A DNA stretch of 54,433 nucleotides from Isosphaeraceae bacterium. GTDB taxonomy: Bacteria; Planctomycetota; Planctomycetia; Isosphaerales; Isosphaeraceae. The first letter of the stretch is position 1, and each line of letters starts with the position of its first letter. The stretch spans positions 1 to 54,433 of the forward strand of contig JANXSX010000149.1 in the NCBI GenBank assembly GCA_025356475.1, written 5' to 3'. Below the pieces are notes generated by a model. That model was not told the DNA's origin. It saw only the letters and a list, made by a program, of their open reading frames with translations, and searched no databases. Below, piece by piece: positions 43,229 through 52,835 of this stretch. The translations under genes were made by a program, and so were the position numbers.

Positions 43229-43548
43229 GCAGGGTTCTTCCCCGTCGGACTGCAACGATTCTGGCAAGGAGACTCCCTGATTCGCATGATAGTGATCATT
43301 GGATGTTGTTGATGGCGATACTTCGGAATTGATTCGATCTGGTCTTTTTGACCTTGCTCGTTTATTCTTGCGAAAGCTTATCTCATGGCCTAGAAATCCG
43401 CACTCGGTTTAAGTGCGGGTTGAAAGCCAATCAACACCCTTCCCCTGCTTGACTCTCGTGAACGCGGCAGTTGTTGGAGTTCCCCAAGTTGAGCAGTCTG
43501 GAGTTCAGCCGACGGATACCTGCAGATCCGCCGGGTGATTTGAGCCTG

Positions 43549-45189
43549 ATGGTTGAACGGTGGATACGCATCACCACGCGATCCCTGCAGGTTTCAGGGG
43601 CTCAAGTTGACCTCTCACAAATGAAGGTAGACTCGCCCAGTCGATTCACGGATGACGCAGGAATTCTGCCCCCCGATCGCACACCAGCCAATTCAATTGT
43701 CACGGCCCTTGCTCAAATCGTGATGAACACGGGAGAGATTGTTCGCCTGGTCGATGTTCATGAGTTCGAGAAAACGTGTGATCTACCGCTCAATTCCCCA
43801 CACATGATCGCAAGCTACCTCGGGGCACCGTTAGTCGACTTGGACGGTAAAATCTTGGGGACGTTGAGCACATTCACCATTGAGAGCAGGGCTTGGAACG
43901 ATCACGACGTAGACCAACTTCGCGACCTTGCCGGCACCTTCATCGGTGAACTCGGTGGAACTGGCCGTCGATTCGGACACTCTCGGGATCATAGCGAGAG
44001 CTCACACACCGTCACAGCTAGCCTCCCAGCGACGGGTACGATGCTATCTCACCATCAGTGGGTTCATGAGCTAGCAAACCCTGAGTTTCTCTCGATACTC
44101 AGTCGAGAACTTCGTATTCCGCTCACCCCGATCGTTCTTGCGACGACCTCGCGCCTCGAAGAAGACGATTCGTCGCAACTTCGGCCCTTCCTTGAGCTGA
44201 TCACGAGGAATGTCGAGATCGAGACCGCGATGCTCAACGACCTCTCCGATTTGTCACGGATTGCGCAGGGTCAACTGACTCTCAATCTGGACGTTGTCGA
44301 TCTACATGCGTGTATTAGTTTAGCCCTCGAATCGTGTGGCAGAGCCATTCAGACCGCTCAAGTGGTACTCAAGCGTGACCTCGGTGCCGGTCATCATCAC
44401 GCTCAAGTCGATCATTCGCGGATCAAACAAGTGATCTGCAAGCTTCTCAAGAACGTGGTTGAACTCACACCAGTGGGGGGGGGAGTCTCCGTCCGCACCT
44501 CGAACCCCAGGGAGGGGTGGATCTGCATTGAGGTCACCGACACCGGAACGAGCATCGATCCTCAATCTCTCCCTCAAATCTTCGAACCGTTGCAACGAGC
44601 AGTAGTGGCACGAAAGTGTCGGACCAGAGGACTCGGACTTGATCTCATCATCTCCAAAGAGTTAGTCAGGGCGCAGGGCGGCACGCTAGTTGCGGACAGG
44701 TCAGGTCCGCAAGGTGCTCGCTTTCGGCTTGAACTTGAGACCGTGGCCCCCATTCTACCAATGCCCACTGTGACGATACTTCCCAAGCAAAGCATTGAAT
44801 CAACCGTTCCGCCTTTGAAAATTCTTCTGGTCGAAGACGATAGGGACACATTACGATATCTGTCGGAGATTCTGAGACGCCGTGGTCACGAGATCATTGG
44901 TGCTTCCACAATCGCAGAAGCGCTCAACCACGCGAAGGGGGCTCGCTTCGACTTGATGCTTTCCGATATCGAACTCTCCGATGGTAGCGGACTCGAGCTG
45001 ATGCGAGAATTGTCAGAGCAAGGCATGCGTGGGATCGCCATGAGTGGGTTCGGATCGGAAGATGATATCCTGCTCAGTCAAGCCGCCGGCTTCTCAGAAC
45101 ATCTGACAAAGCCGCTTGAGGTACGACGACTCGAAGCCTCGATTGCACGGGTAATAGCGGCACCGAGACAACAGGGTAGCCCAGACTGA
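43549..45189 (+). CDS. Hybrid histidine-kinase-like protein lacking the phospho-accepting His (GAF-HisKA-HATPase-REC)
   Basis: 546 residues from ATG 43549; a TTG at 43471 would add 26. A GAF domain covers about 20-140 (GAPLVDLDGKILGTLSTFTI). The H-box reads LSRELRIPLTP, with Arg186 (codon 44104-44106) where LSHELRTPL is usual. The ATP domain has KLLKNVVELTP (N-box), VTDTGTSID, FEPLQR and RGLGLDLIISKELV (G boxes). Residues 423-540 are a receiver: ILLVEDDRD, LMLSDIELSDGSG, AMSGFGSEDD and LTKPLE, with acceptor Asp and Lys intact. It may be a pseudokinase or phosphorylate in trans. Confidence 0.82.
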   Translation: MVERWIRITTRSLQVSGAQVDLSQMKVDSPSRFTDDAGILPPDRTPANSIVTALAQIVMNTGEIVRLVDVHEFEKTCDLPLNSPHMIASYLGAPLVDLDGKILGTLSTFTIESRAWNDHDVDQLRDLAGTFIGELGGTGRRFGHSRDHSESSHTVTASLPATGTMLSHHQWVHELANPEFLSILSRELRIPLTPIVLATTSRLEEDDSSQLRPFLELITRNVEIETAMLNDLSDLSRIAQGQLTLNLDVVDLHACISLALESCGRAIQTAQVVLKRDLGAGHHHAQVDHSRIKQVICKLLKNVVELTPVGGGVSVRTSNPREGWICIEVTDTGTSIDPQSLPQIFEPLQRAVVARKCRTRGLGLDLIISKELVRAQGGTLVADRSGPQGARFRLELETVAPILPMPTVTILPKQSIESTVPPLKILLVEDDRDTLRYLSEILRRRGHEIIGASTIAEALNHAKGARFDLMLSDIELSDGSGLELMRELSEQGMRGIAMSGFGSEDDILLSQAAGFSEHLTKPLEVRRLEASIARVIAAPRQQGSPD

Positions 45190-45227
45190 TGCACACTCGT
45201 GAGTCCGCTGAAGTCCAAAGCCTATTC

Positions 45228-45638
45228 TCAGATAGCCCCACGAGAGGCAGCACGGTCCAAAGCACATTCGAGCTGACGGACCTCCAATGGTTTGGTCAAA
45301 TGTTCCTGAAAACCTGCCTCCAGGCTCGACCGGATGTCGTCTTCGGACCCCAACCCACTCAGCGCAATGGCGGCTACACCACGAGGTGCCAGCTCTCGAA
45401 CCAGTTCGAGTCCACTGCCGTCCGGAAGCTCAATGTCCGAGAGCAGAACATCGAATTCAAACGCCGCAGCCACCTGGCGTGCGTCACGCAAACTTGCAGC
45501 CGGGTGAACAATATAACCGCGTGAGCGAAGCATTTCCCCGAGAAAACGAAGGGTGAACACATTGTCCTCGACCAGGAGAATCCGCAAGCCAAGTGATTGA
45601 CTCTGGAGCATGGTGGCCGGACCTTCATGAGAGGACAT
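45228..45638 (-). CDS. Stand-alone response regulator receiver protein
   Basis: 136 residues from ATG 45638 (MSSHEGPATMLQSQS); ATG 45611 is an alternative. One CheY-like domain: acidic pair in RILLVEDNVFTLRFLGEML, acceptor Asp in VLLSDIELPDGSGLELVREL, Thr/Ser switch in IALSGLGSEDDI and Lys in HLTKPLEVRQLECAL. It is very close to the receiver of the hybrid kinase encoded convergently 38 bp away (SDIELxDGSGLEL, GxGSEDDI, EHLTKPLEVRxLE shared), so one is a duplicate of the other. No output domain, as in CheY or Spo0F. Confidence 0.86.
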   Translation of the reverse strand: MSSHEGPATMLQSQSLGLRILLVEDNVFTLRFLGEMLRSRGYIVHPAASLRDARQVAAAFEFDVLLSDIELPDGSGLELVRELAPRGVAAIALSGLGSEDDIRSSLEAGFQEHLTKPLEVRQLECALDRAASRGAI

Positions 45639-46114
45639 CAAGAAGTCCGAGCTACTCGCAGACGCACACAGTCGGAAGGCTCTGTACTTGGGACAGGTGT
45701 AACCTCTGATACATATCGGTCGCCGTAGTTTCCGAGGCTGGGCAGGGTTTGTCCACTCTGAGATGGCTTTCCGGATCCCCTCTCCACAGAGCTTGCGATG
45801 CATGTTCCAACCTCTTGAAGATAACAGGACTCTCCCGAGACTGCTCTGCATGACAGCCGAACCAAGGCTCAACCCGATCGAACAGATGCTATATTTAGCT
45901 TCTCTCATCGATCTTGTAAAGCACACTCTCCTAAATCAGGCCGAATGAAGAACTTTGCGAGGGCTCGCGATCGCAGTTATGTGGAGACTTCCAAACCGAT
46001 GAACTTGTGTTGCCATGTTGCCAGAACGTCGACGGCCTCGTAGTTTCAGAGGACGCAGAATCGCCGTTCCTCCGATTTGGCGAACTGTCATGGGTCAGCA
46101 AAGGAGCCCCAGGG
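45639..46114. other. Intergenic region without recognised gene
   Basis: 476 bp between divergent genes. Frames on both strands here have no family resemblance and differ in composition from the neighbouring genes. An AT-rich point (ATGCTATATTTAGC, near 45890) could belong to a promoter. No RNA element or clear palindrome seen. Confidence 0.45.
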
Positions 46115-47068
46115 ATGACTCTGAATCAACGGCGAGCCTTTTTGAACTCATTGATCGTCGCCGGTGTTAGCCCACATGTCTTTGCGCAAAATCCAGGAGC
46201 GTGCGATCAGGATGACGAAACAAAGTCCGTCTACGAAATCGCGGCGAAAGCGAAGCTGAAGCCTTTTCATACGTTGGAGTCACCGAGATTTCGCATCTTT
46301 GGCGATGCCCAAGATGGCTTTCTCAGGCTTACTCTCAAAGACTGCGAAGCCATCGCGACCGACTTCTATCGGTTTTATGAGGGACATTCGTTCCCGATTA
46401 CTCCTCCTAAGAGTCGGCTCTCGGTGGTTGTCCTTTCTGATGACCGGGCGTTCTCGACGTTCCTAGGAATCCCTCGAAACCCAGGTCTGAACGGACTTTA
46501 CAACAAGTCGACCAATCGGCTTGTGGTCTACGACTTCCGCCCTTCCGGTCCTCAGGCCCCACTCCGACCGGGATACGCAAATCTGCGAACGCTGGGACAT
46601 GAGACGACCCATCAACTTTGTTTTAACTCGGGCTTATTGAATCGAGAGGGGGATGTCCCGCTGGCTCTCGTTGAAGGAATGGCGATGCTCGGCGAAGTGC
46701 GCAAATTCGACGCTCCGAGTCCGCCAGGTGGTGTAAATTCCCTCCGCCTGGAGAACCTGGCGATGCTGCGTCGTCGCAACGTCGCTTGGATTCCGCTGAA
46801 GTCGTTACTGACAGACGACGAGCTTCTTCGTGGGGTGAAAGGGACTCTCGTCCTGTTGCTCGGCTATGCCCAGGGCTGGCTGCTAGCCTATGCCCTTATG
46901 GCCGACCCCAAGCGCCGCGAAGGATTCAAAGCCTATCTCCAGGCTATCTACGGACGTCGCACCCCCGCGTCTCGGCTCGAAGATGCCCAGTCCCGTTGGG
47001 GGGATCTCGACGAATTTGATGCCGAGCTTAAGACCCTTGCGACTAAACTCCTCAAGACCAACTACTAA
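46115..47068 (+). CDS. DUF1570 family secreted metallopeptidase-like protein
   Basis: 317 residues from ATG 46115, with AAGGAG eight bases upstream. The N-terminus NQRRAFLNSLIVAGVSPHVFA resembles a Tat signal (RRxFL). The zinc motif HETTH (LGHETTHQLCFNSG) lies near residue 165, and an Glu in ALVEGMAML about 25 residues on could be the third ligand, as in gluzincins. DUF1570 proteins are abundant in planctomycetes and presumed peptidases; no substrate is known. The gene ends four bases before the convergent kinase-TPR stop. Confidence 0.78.
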   Translation: MTLNQRRAFLNSLIVAGVSPHVFAQNPGACDQDDETKSVYEIAAKAKLKPFHTLESPRFRIFGDAQDGFLRLTLKDCEAIATDFYRFYEGHSFPITPPKSRLSVVVLSDDRAFSTFLGIPRNPGLNGLYNKSTNRLVVYDFRPSGPQAPLRPGYANLRTLGHETTHQLCFNSGLLNREGDVPLALVEGMAMLGEVRKFDAPSPPGGVNSLRLENLAMLRRRNVAWIPLKSLLTDDELLRGVKGTLVLLLGYAQGWLLAYALMADPKRREGFKAYLQAIYGRRTPASRLEDAQSRWGDLDEFDAELKTLATKLLKTNY

Positions 47069-47072
47069 AACC

Positions 47073-50000
47073 TCAACGACCTGAAGGTTGATCCGTCCCA
47101 GCGATCGGCAGCGTCTTATAGGCCTCGCGATCTTTCAGCTTTGCGAAAGCCGAGTCCTCGACGAGCCTGGAAGCGTCGGTGTCGCCACGTTCGATGGACT
47201 CGCGAAGCAACCCGATCGCCCGATCGGCGTAAGTCGCCACCAGCGAACTCCGGCGCGTCTCTGAGAGCAACGCGTCGGTATCCGCGACTTGGATGCACTC
47301 AACAAGAATCCGCGCAGCATGTTCACATGCTTTTATCTCGGGAATTTCAGCCCCAAGACGCGAAAACTCGTCGGCTGCCTGGAACGCTGAAAGATGACCT
47401 CCAACTGTCAGTTGCGCTTTCGCAAGACTTTCCAGGTGGTTGCAAAGTTGGGGCTTGAAAAGCTTGGCGTTGTTCGGACTTGAGTCGGTGGCCGCCCGGT
47501 CCGCCCTGACAGCCCGTTCCAGTAGATCCCTGGCCTCATCATTTCGCTTGGCGACCGTTGCGAGTTTTGCCAGGTTATTCAAGACATATCCAAGATCGCC
47601 CTGGTAGGTCGAGTTCTTGGGGAACTCGCCGGCCAAACCTGTGAGGAGGTTGAGGCCTTCACGGCTAGTTCGTTCCGCGTCCGCCAGTCGGTCCTGACCT
47701 TCGAGCCACTCGCCGAGGTTGATCTTGACCGCCGCGAGCGACCTTCGATAAGAAGGAATCTTGGGAAATTCCGCCACCAGCTTGGTCTGGATCTCGATCG
47801 AACGATCGGCGGCTTGCTCGGCGCCTGAAAGTTTGGCCTGGGTTAAAAAGTCGGCCTGATTACTCAGACAGGTCGCAAGGTCAGCGAGGTCGGCGGGGCG
47901 GGACTTCGGCAAGGTTACCAGCGTTTCGTAGGCAGAAATTGCCTTCGAATACGTGAGGGATGCCGCTGGATCTTTTTCTTTAGCGAGTAACGTGCCAACA
48001 TTGCCAAGTACCCGAGCCAGGCCACGGACATAATCTGGGTTCTGGGAGTGCTGGCCAACGAGGTTATCGTAAAGGGCGACAGACTCTTGGTAGGTCGTCA
48101 GCCCCTCAGCGCGCCGGTCGGTCAAGCTCTGGAGCTGGCCGAGGTTGACCAAAGCGCCGGCTAGTGCCCCACGATATTCCGGCACTTCCGGAGCGTCGGC
48201 AACGAGTTTTCGGAACTCTGAGATGGCACGCTGATCAAACGCTTCCGCCTCCTTCATCTTCCGATTCGTAGCTGCAATCTCGCCGAGATTCGCGAGGCAT
48301 CGGGCACGGTCACGCCGGTAGTCAACAACAGACGTAAATTCATTACCAAGCGTCTCATCGATTTCGAGTGCGCGAAGATATCGTGCCTCGGCCTCGGGGA
48401 GCTTGTTCAACTGGCGGAGCACGGTCCCAAGGTTCATGGATGCTCGCGCAAGAGCCCGTCGATAGTCGGGACGATCGGGAAAGTCTTCGCTGAGCCGCTC
48501 GCCCAAGGCGATCTGGCGTTTGAGTAACGCCTCCGACTCGTCGGACGCCCCGGTTTCTCGCATGAGAAGTCCCAGGCTATTCGCAGAACGAGCCAATGCC
48601 TCACGATACTGAGGAGCTGTCGGGGCTCGCTTGACAAGCGACTCCAAAAGCGTGATCGCCTCGCGATGGGCGCGTTCTTCCTCCTCGACACGACCAGACT
48701 GCTTGAGCGTCAGCCCCAGTCCGTCGTAGGCCAGGGCCAAGTCCCGGCGCGTGTCGAAAGTCGCAGTCTTGAGATCCTCGGCTTGGAAGAGTTCGATCGC
48801 CTCCTTATAAGCGACTTCGGCCTCCTGAGCCTTGCCCGTAGTCCTGAGCAGATCGCCCAAGCGACGGTCGGCAAGCCCTTGAGCGGCCGTCAAATCGGCA
48901 TTCCCGCGCTGGGAACGGGCTCGCTGGATCACTTCGTCATAGTGGGATTTGGCCTTCTCATACTGACCGGATGCCAGCAGAGCATCTCCGTGTCCAATCT
49001 GAGCTCGAACGAGCGAGTAGATCGCCTTCGGTTCGGTTGCTGCGACCTGCTCCAGAATTGTAATCGCCTGTTCATATGACGTAGTTGCTTTGGCGGGATC
49101 ACCGAGTTTACGTTCAACGTCACCCAGGCGAGCGAACGCACGCCCCTTCTCAATCCGAGTCGCGACATCGTTGGCAGGGGCGTTTGCGAATCCAACATAG
49201 TAATCGCGAGCCTTGGTCAAGAATTCGCGCTGAAGCTGATCGTCGTTGTTCTCAAGCCAAGTTTCGGCGACACGTGTGTACATGTCATCGACTGCCTGGC
49301 GAGCAAGTTGACGTTGCGTGTTTGCCTGGTCTCGTTCGCGGCTTACGACAACACTGGTGATCGCCAGTGCCCCTGCCACGACGACGAGGACTGCCGCCGA
49401 GACTTGAACCGCATGCTTGTGACGCTTTGCCCATCGACCCAGACGAGTTGTCCAAGGGTCTGGATACGCGCTTACCGGTTCGTCGGCAAGGAATCGCTTG
49501 ATATCGTTGGCCAGGAGGATCGCCGTGTCGTAGCGCTCATCTTGACTCTTTGACATCGCCTTCAGACAGATTGCTTCAAGTGCGTGAGGGACCTGTGGGT
49601 CTTGGAGTCGGGGAGCGGGCGGCAGCTCCTCGCGAACCCGGCGTAAGAGATCTTGAGTATTCGAGCCTGTGAAGGGAGGCACACCGGTCAGGATCTCATA
49701 GAGGATCGCCCCTAAGCCATAAACATCCGTGCGGCGATCAAGAAGATCAAGACGACCTTGCGCTTGTTCCGGGGCCATATAGGCGGGAGTTCCCAGGACC
49801 TGCCCTTGCCGAGTTGCGTGGCGTCCGGCTTCGAAAATTGGGTCGATCGCGTCGGTGATTCCAGGGTCGTTTTCCGGCTGATCGAGAAACTTGGCAAGAC
49901 CCCAGTCAAGGACCATCACCTCGCCGAAATCGCCCAAGACAATGTTCTGGCCCTTGAGGTCGCGGTGGATCACACCACGAGCATGAGCATATCCCACTGC

Positions 50001-50789
50001 ATTACAAACGCTGATAAATGCGTTCAGGTGTGAGACACGATCGAGTTGGCTCGCAGTCCCAGCCTCACGTTGGTCATGATACTCCTGGATCGCTTCCGAC
50101 AAGGTGCGGCCCCTGACGAACCGCATGGTGTAAAACGGTCGTGTGCCGTCTGGACCTTTGGCCAGCTCATAAATCGGCACAATACCGGGATGTTCCAACT
50201 GGCCCGTGATCCGAGCTTCTTCCAGGAATCGCGCCGTGGCGTTGGCGCTGGCCTCACGTTCTGGCCGAAGCTCCTTGAGGGCAACCTCGCGACCGAGGTC
50301 AGAATCCTTAGCCAGCCAGACCTGACCGATCCCACCTCGTGCATGAAGTCTCGTGCGGCTGTATCGTTCCCGAGTCGCACTTGAACCGGTCGTCCCGATC
50401 GCCGTGATCCGCACGACGTGGCCATCCTGACCCTCATCCCGTGTGACCGCGTTTGCGGGTGCGTCGCCAAGATCGACGATGACCTGGGTCGATGCGCTTG
50501 ATCTGTTCCCTGGCACCCCGGCTGAGAGGGCGTTGAGACTGGACCCATCCCCGTTGCCAAACGTCGCATCAACAGTCGCGGCGACGTCGCCTCCGTGGTG
50601 CTTTATTGCAACATCGACCAACAGTTCGAGCACCGTCCGAGCGTGATCGTCGATCAAGCCCAAACGGACCAAGCGGTCTCCGAGCGGCTCTCCAATGGTC
50701 CCGCTCGACGTTTCCGCCAGTCGCGATGCCTCCAAAAGTCCATTCCGTGTGGCCAACAGGCCTAACAAGGTGTCGCGCTGTGAGTCCAT
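47073..50789 (-). CDS. Large Ser/Thr protein kinase with TPR array
   Basis: 1238 residues from ATG 50789. N-terminal segment LGDRLVRLGLIDDHARTVLE is typical of planctomycete kinases. Kinase domain about 140-425: glycine loop HARGGIGQVWLAKD, Lys in VALKEL, catalytic HRDLKGQNIVL, DWGLAK in place of DFG, then GTPAYMAPEQAQG. A single transmembrane helix lies near 463-485 (VSAAVLVVVAGALAITSVVV). Residues 500-1170 hold many TPR-like repeats of about 40-47 residues (for example DRARCLANLGEIAATNRKMK). Topology: kinase inside, TPR outside the membrane. The repeats probably bind protein partners. Confidence 0.88.
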   Translation of the reverse strand: MDSQRDTLLGLLATRNGLLEASRLAETSSGTIGEPLGDRLVRLGLIDDHARTVLELLVDVAIKHHGGDVAATVDATFGNGDGSSLNALSAGVPGNRSSASTQVIVDLGDAPANAVTRDEGQDGHVVRITAIGTTGSSATRERYSRTRLHARGGIGQVWLAKDSDLGREVALKELRPEREASANATARFLEEARITGQLEHPGIVPIYELAKGPDGTRPFYTMRFVRGRTLSEAIQEYHDQREAGTASQLDRVSHLNAFISVCNAVGYAHARGVIHRDLKGQNIVLGDFGEVMVLDWGLAKFLDQPENDPGITDAIDPIFEAGRHATRQGQVLGTPAYMAPEQAQGRLDLLDRRTDVYGLGAILYEILTGVPPFTGSNTQDLLRRVREELPPAPRLQDPQVPHALEAICLKAMSKSQDERYDTAILLANDIKRFLADEPVSAYPDPWTTRLGRWAKRHKHAVQVSAAVLVVVAGALAITSVVVSRERDQANTQRQLARQAVDDMYTRVAETWLENNDDQLQREFLTKARDYYVGFANAPANDVATRIEKGRAFARLGDVERKLGDPAKATTSYEQAITILEQVAATEPKAIYSLVRAQIGHGDALLASGQYEKAKSHYDEVIQRARSQRGNADLTAAQGLADRRLGDLLRTTGKAQEAEVAYKEAIELFQAEDLKTATFDTRRDLALAYDGLGLTLKQSGRVEEEERAHREAITLLESLVKRAPTAPQYREALARSANSLGLLMRETGASDESEALLKRQIALGERLSEDFPDRPDYRRALARASMNLGTVLRQLNKLPEAEARYLRALEIDETLGNEFTSVVDYRRDRARCLANLGEIAATNRKMKEAEAFDQRAISEFRKLVADAPEVPEYRGALAGALVNLGQLQSLTDRRAEGLTTYQESVALYDNLVGQHSQNPDYVRGLARVLGNVGTLLAKEKDPAASLTYSKAISAYETLVTLPKSRPADLADLATCLSNQADFLTQAKLSGAEQAADRSIEIQTKLVAEFPKIPSYRRSLAAVKINLGEWLEGQDRLADAERTSREGLNLLTGLAGEFPKNSTYQGDLGYVLNNLAKLATVAKRNDEARDLLERAVRADRAATDSSPNNAKLFKPQLCNHLESLAKAQLTVGGHLSAFQAADEFSRLGAEIPEIKACEHAARILVECIQVADTDALLSETRRSSLVATYADRAIGLLRESIERGDTDASRLVEDSAFAKLKDREAYKTLPIAGTDQPSGR

Positions 50790-51054
50790 GGACGCCCTCG
50801 CCGGGGAGCTAGCACACGGGTATGGAATCGTACCGAGCAAAATCGACACCGATGACCCTGCAATGTAGCCCACCCGACGCGGTTTCGCAACGCATCAGAG
50901 TTCGGCTTAATTCTGAACGAACACCGAGTTGGTCGAGAAGAGATTCCCCGAACTTGACGATCTGCCTTGACGACGAGGGCCCTAAAGACCGAACCTATCT
51001 CGTCCAGAGCATCGACATTCGGCTGGGATTCCATCGGCGACAACGAGAGCATTC

Positions 51055-52824
51055 ATGGCATTGTTGAGTCTTTCGGGTGTGACTTTGGCCTTTGGAGGCC
51101 CCCGCCTCCTGGATGGGGTTGACCTTCGGATCGAGCGGGGTGAACGTGTCTGTCTGCTTGGCCGTAATGGGGAGGGCAAGAGCACACTTCTGAAGTTGAT
51201 CCAAGGCGAACTCGAACCCGACGAAGGGGAGATCTTCCGCCAGCAGGGGCTACGGGTTGCTCACTTGCCGCAGCAGGTGCCTGATGGGGGCGATAAGACG
51301 GTCGTCCAATCCGTCGCGGAGGGGCTGACCGATGGCCACGGCGTGCATGACCATCGCGTCGATTCCATCTTGTCGCGGATGGGGCTCGAGCCCGAAGCCC
51401 GATTTAACGACCTCTCCTCCGGGATGAAACGCCGGGTGTTATTGGCGCAGGCCTTGGTCTCCGAGCCAGAGGTCCTGCTGCTCGACGAGCCCACGAACCA
51501 TCTTGACATCGACGCGATTAAATGGCTGGAAGAGACCCTGCTTCGTGAGTCGGCCACGCTCATCTTCGTCACGCACGATCGCGTCTTCTTGAGCAGACTC
51601 GCCACGAGAATCATCGAGCTTGACCGGGGACGGATCTTCGACTGGGACTGCGATTACCCCACCTTCCTGAGACGAAGAGATGAGTTACTCGCGGGAGAGG
51701 CGCGACAGCAGGCGCTCTTCGACAAGAGGCTGGCCCAAGAAGAAACCTGGATTCGCAAAGGGATCGAAGCTCGTCGGACCCGCAACGAGGGGCGAGTGCG
51801 TGCCCTCAAAGCGATGCGAGAGGTCCGCAGTGAGCGGCGGGATCGCCAAGGGACTGCCAAGATCCAGCTCCAAGAGGCAGAACGAAGTGGAGCGATGGTC
51901 CTTGAAGCCAAAGGTGTGGGTTTCGCATATGGCGACACGCCGGTCATCCGCGACTTGACGACGACCATCATTCGCGGTGAGAAGATCGGGATCATCGGCC
52001 CCAACGGCACCGGGAAATCGACCCTCCTGAAACTTCTCCTGGGCGAGCTGACTCCCACAGCCGGGACACTTCGACAAGGGACTCGCCTCGAAGTGGCTTA
52101 TTTCGACCAGCTCAAAGCGAATCTCGACGAAGAGAAAACGGTCCAGAAGAATGTGACCGAAAACGAGTCAATCGTCATCAATGGCCAGTCTCGGCACATT
52201 GTTGGCTACCTCCAAGACTTTCTCTTCCCGCCCGAACGGTCCCGGACCCTTGTGAAATTCCTGTCCGGAGGTGAACGGAGCCGACTTCTTCTGGCAAAGC
52301 TGTTCACCAGACCCTCGAACGTGCTGGTCCTTGATGAGCCGACTAACGACCTTGATGTCGAGACCTTGGAGCTTCTGGAAGGTCTCCTCGTCGAGTACCA
52401 GGGAACAGTCCTCGTGGTCAGCCACGACCGGGCGTTCTTGAACGATGTCGTGACCAGTACCTTGGCGGTTGAGGGCGACGGACTCGTCAAAGAATACGAC
52501 GGCGGCTACGACGATTACCTGAGGGCGAGGGGTGCGGAAACCTCATCCAAGCCGGATGTTGCCGAGTTGCCCAAGCAGGCGAACCCGGCCAAGGAGGCCT
52601 CGCGCAAGCGATCCTACAAGGAGGAACGCGAACTCGAAACGCTCCCTGCCCGCATTGAGACCCTGGAAAAGTCGCTCAGCGAGCTTCACGAGGCGATGGC
52701 CGATCCGTCGTTCTATCGTCAGGAGAGTTCCGAAATCGGCGCTGCCAATGCACGGCTCGAAGCCGTGCAACGCGAACTGACCGAAGCCTACGCCCGCTGG
52801 GAACTCCTGGAATCGAGTGCCTGA
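51055..52824 (+). CDS. uup: ABC-F family ATPase, Uup-like
   Basis: 589 residues with two ATPase domains. Domain 1: CLLGRNGEGKSTLLKL, signature LSSGMKRRVLLAQAL, VLLLDEPTNHLD. Domain 2: IIGPNGTGKSTLLKLL, LSGGERSRLLLAKL, VLVLDEPTNDLD. The linker between them is charged and helical (RKGIEARRTRNEGRV), and the C-terminal 80 residues form the coiled coil (EERELETLPARIETLEKSL) that defines Uup. ABC-F proteins act on ribosomes; Uup also has a reported link to DNA branch binding. No transmembrane segment, as expected. Confidence 0.92.
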   Translation: MALLSLSGVTLAFGGPRLLDGVDLRIERGERVCLLGRNGEGKSTLLKLIQGELEPDEGEIFRQQGLRVAHLPQQVPDGGDKTVVQSVAEGLTDGHGVHDHRVDSILSRMGLEPEARFNDLSSGMKRRVLLAQALVSEPEVLLLDEPTNHLDIDAIKWLEETLLRESATLIFVTHDRVFLSRLATRIIELDRGRIFDWDCDYPTFLRRRDELLAGEARQQALFDKRLAQEETWIRKGIEARRTRNEGRVRALKAMREVRSERRDRQGTAKIQLQEAERSGAMVLEAKGVGFAYGDTPVIRDLTTTIIRGEKIGIIGPNGTGKSTLLKLLLGELTPTAGTLRQGTRLEVAYFDQLKANLDEEKTVQKNVTENESIVINGQSRHIVGYLQDFLFPPERSRTLVKFLSGGERSRLLLAKLFTRPSNVLVLDEPTNDLDVETLELLEGLLVEYQGTVLVVSHDRAFLNDVVTSTLAVEGDGLVKEYDGGYDDYLRARGAETSSKPDVAELPKQANPAKEASRKRSYKEERELETLPARIETLEKSLSELHEAMADPSFYRQESSEIGAANARLEAVQRELTEAYARWELLESSA

Positions 52825-52835
52825 GTGGCACTCGA

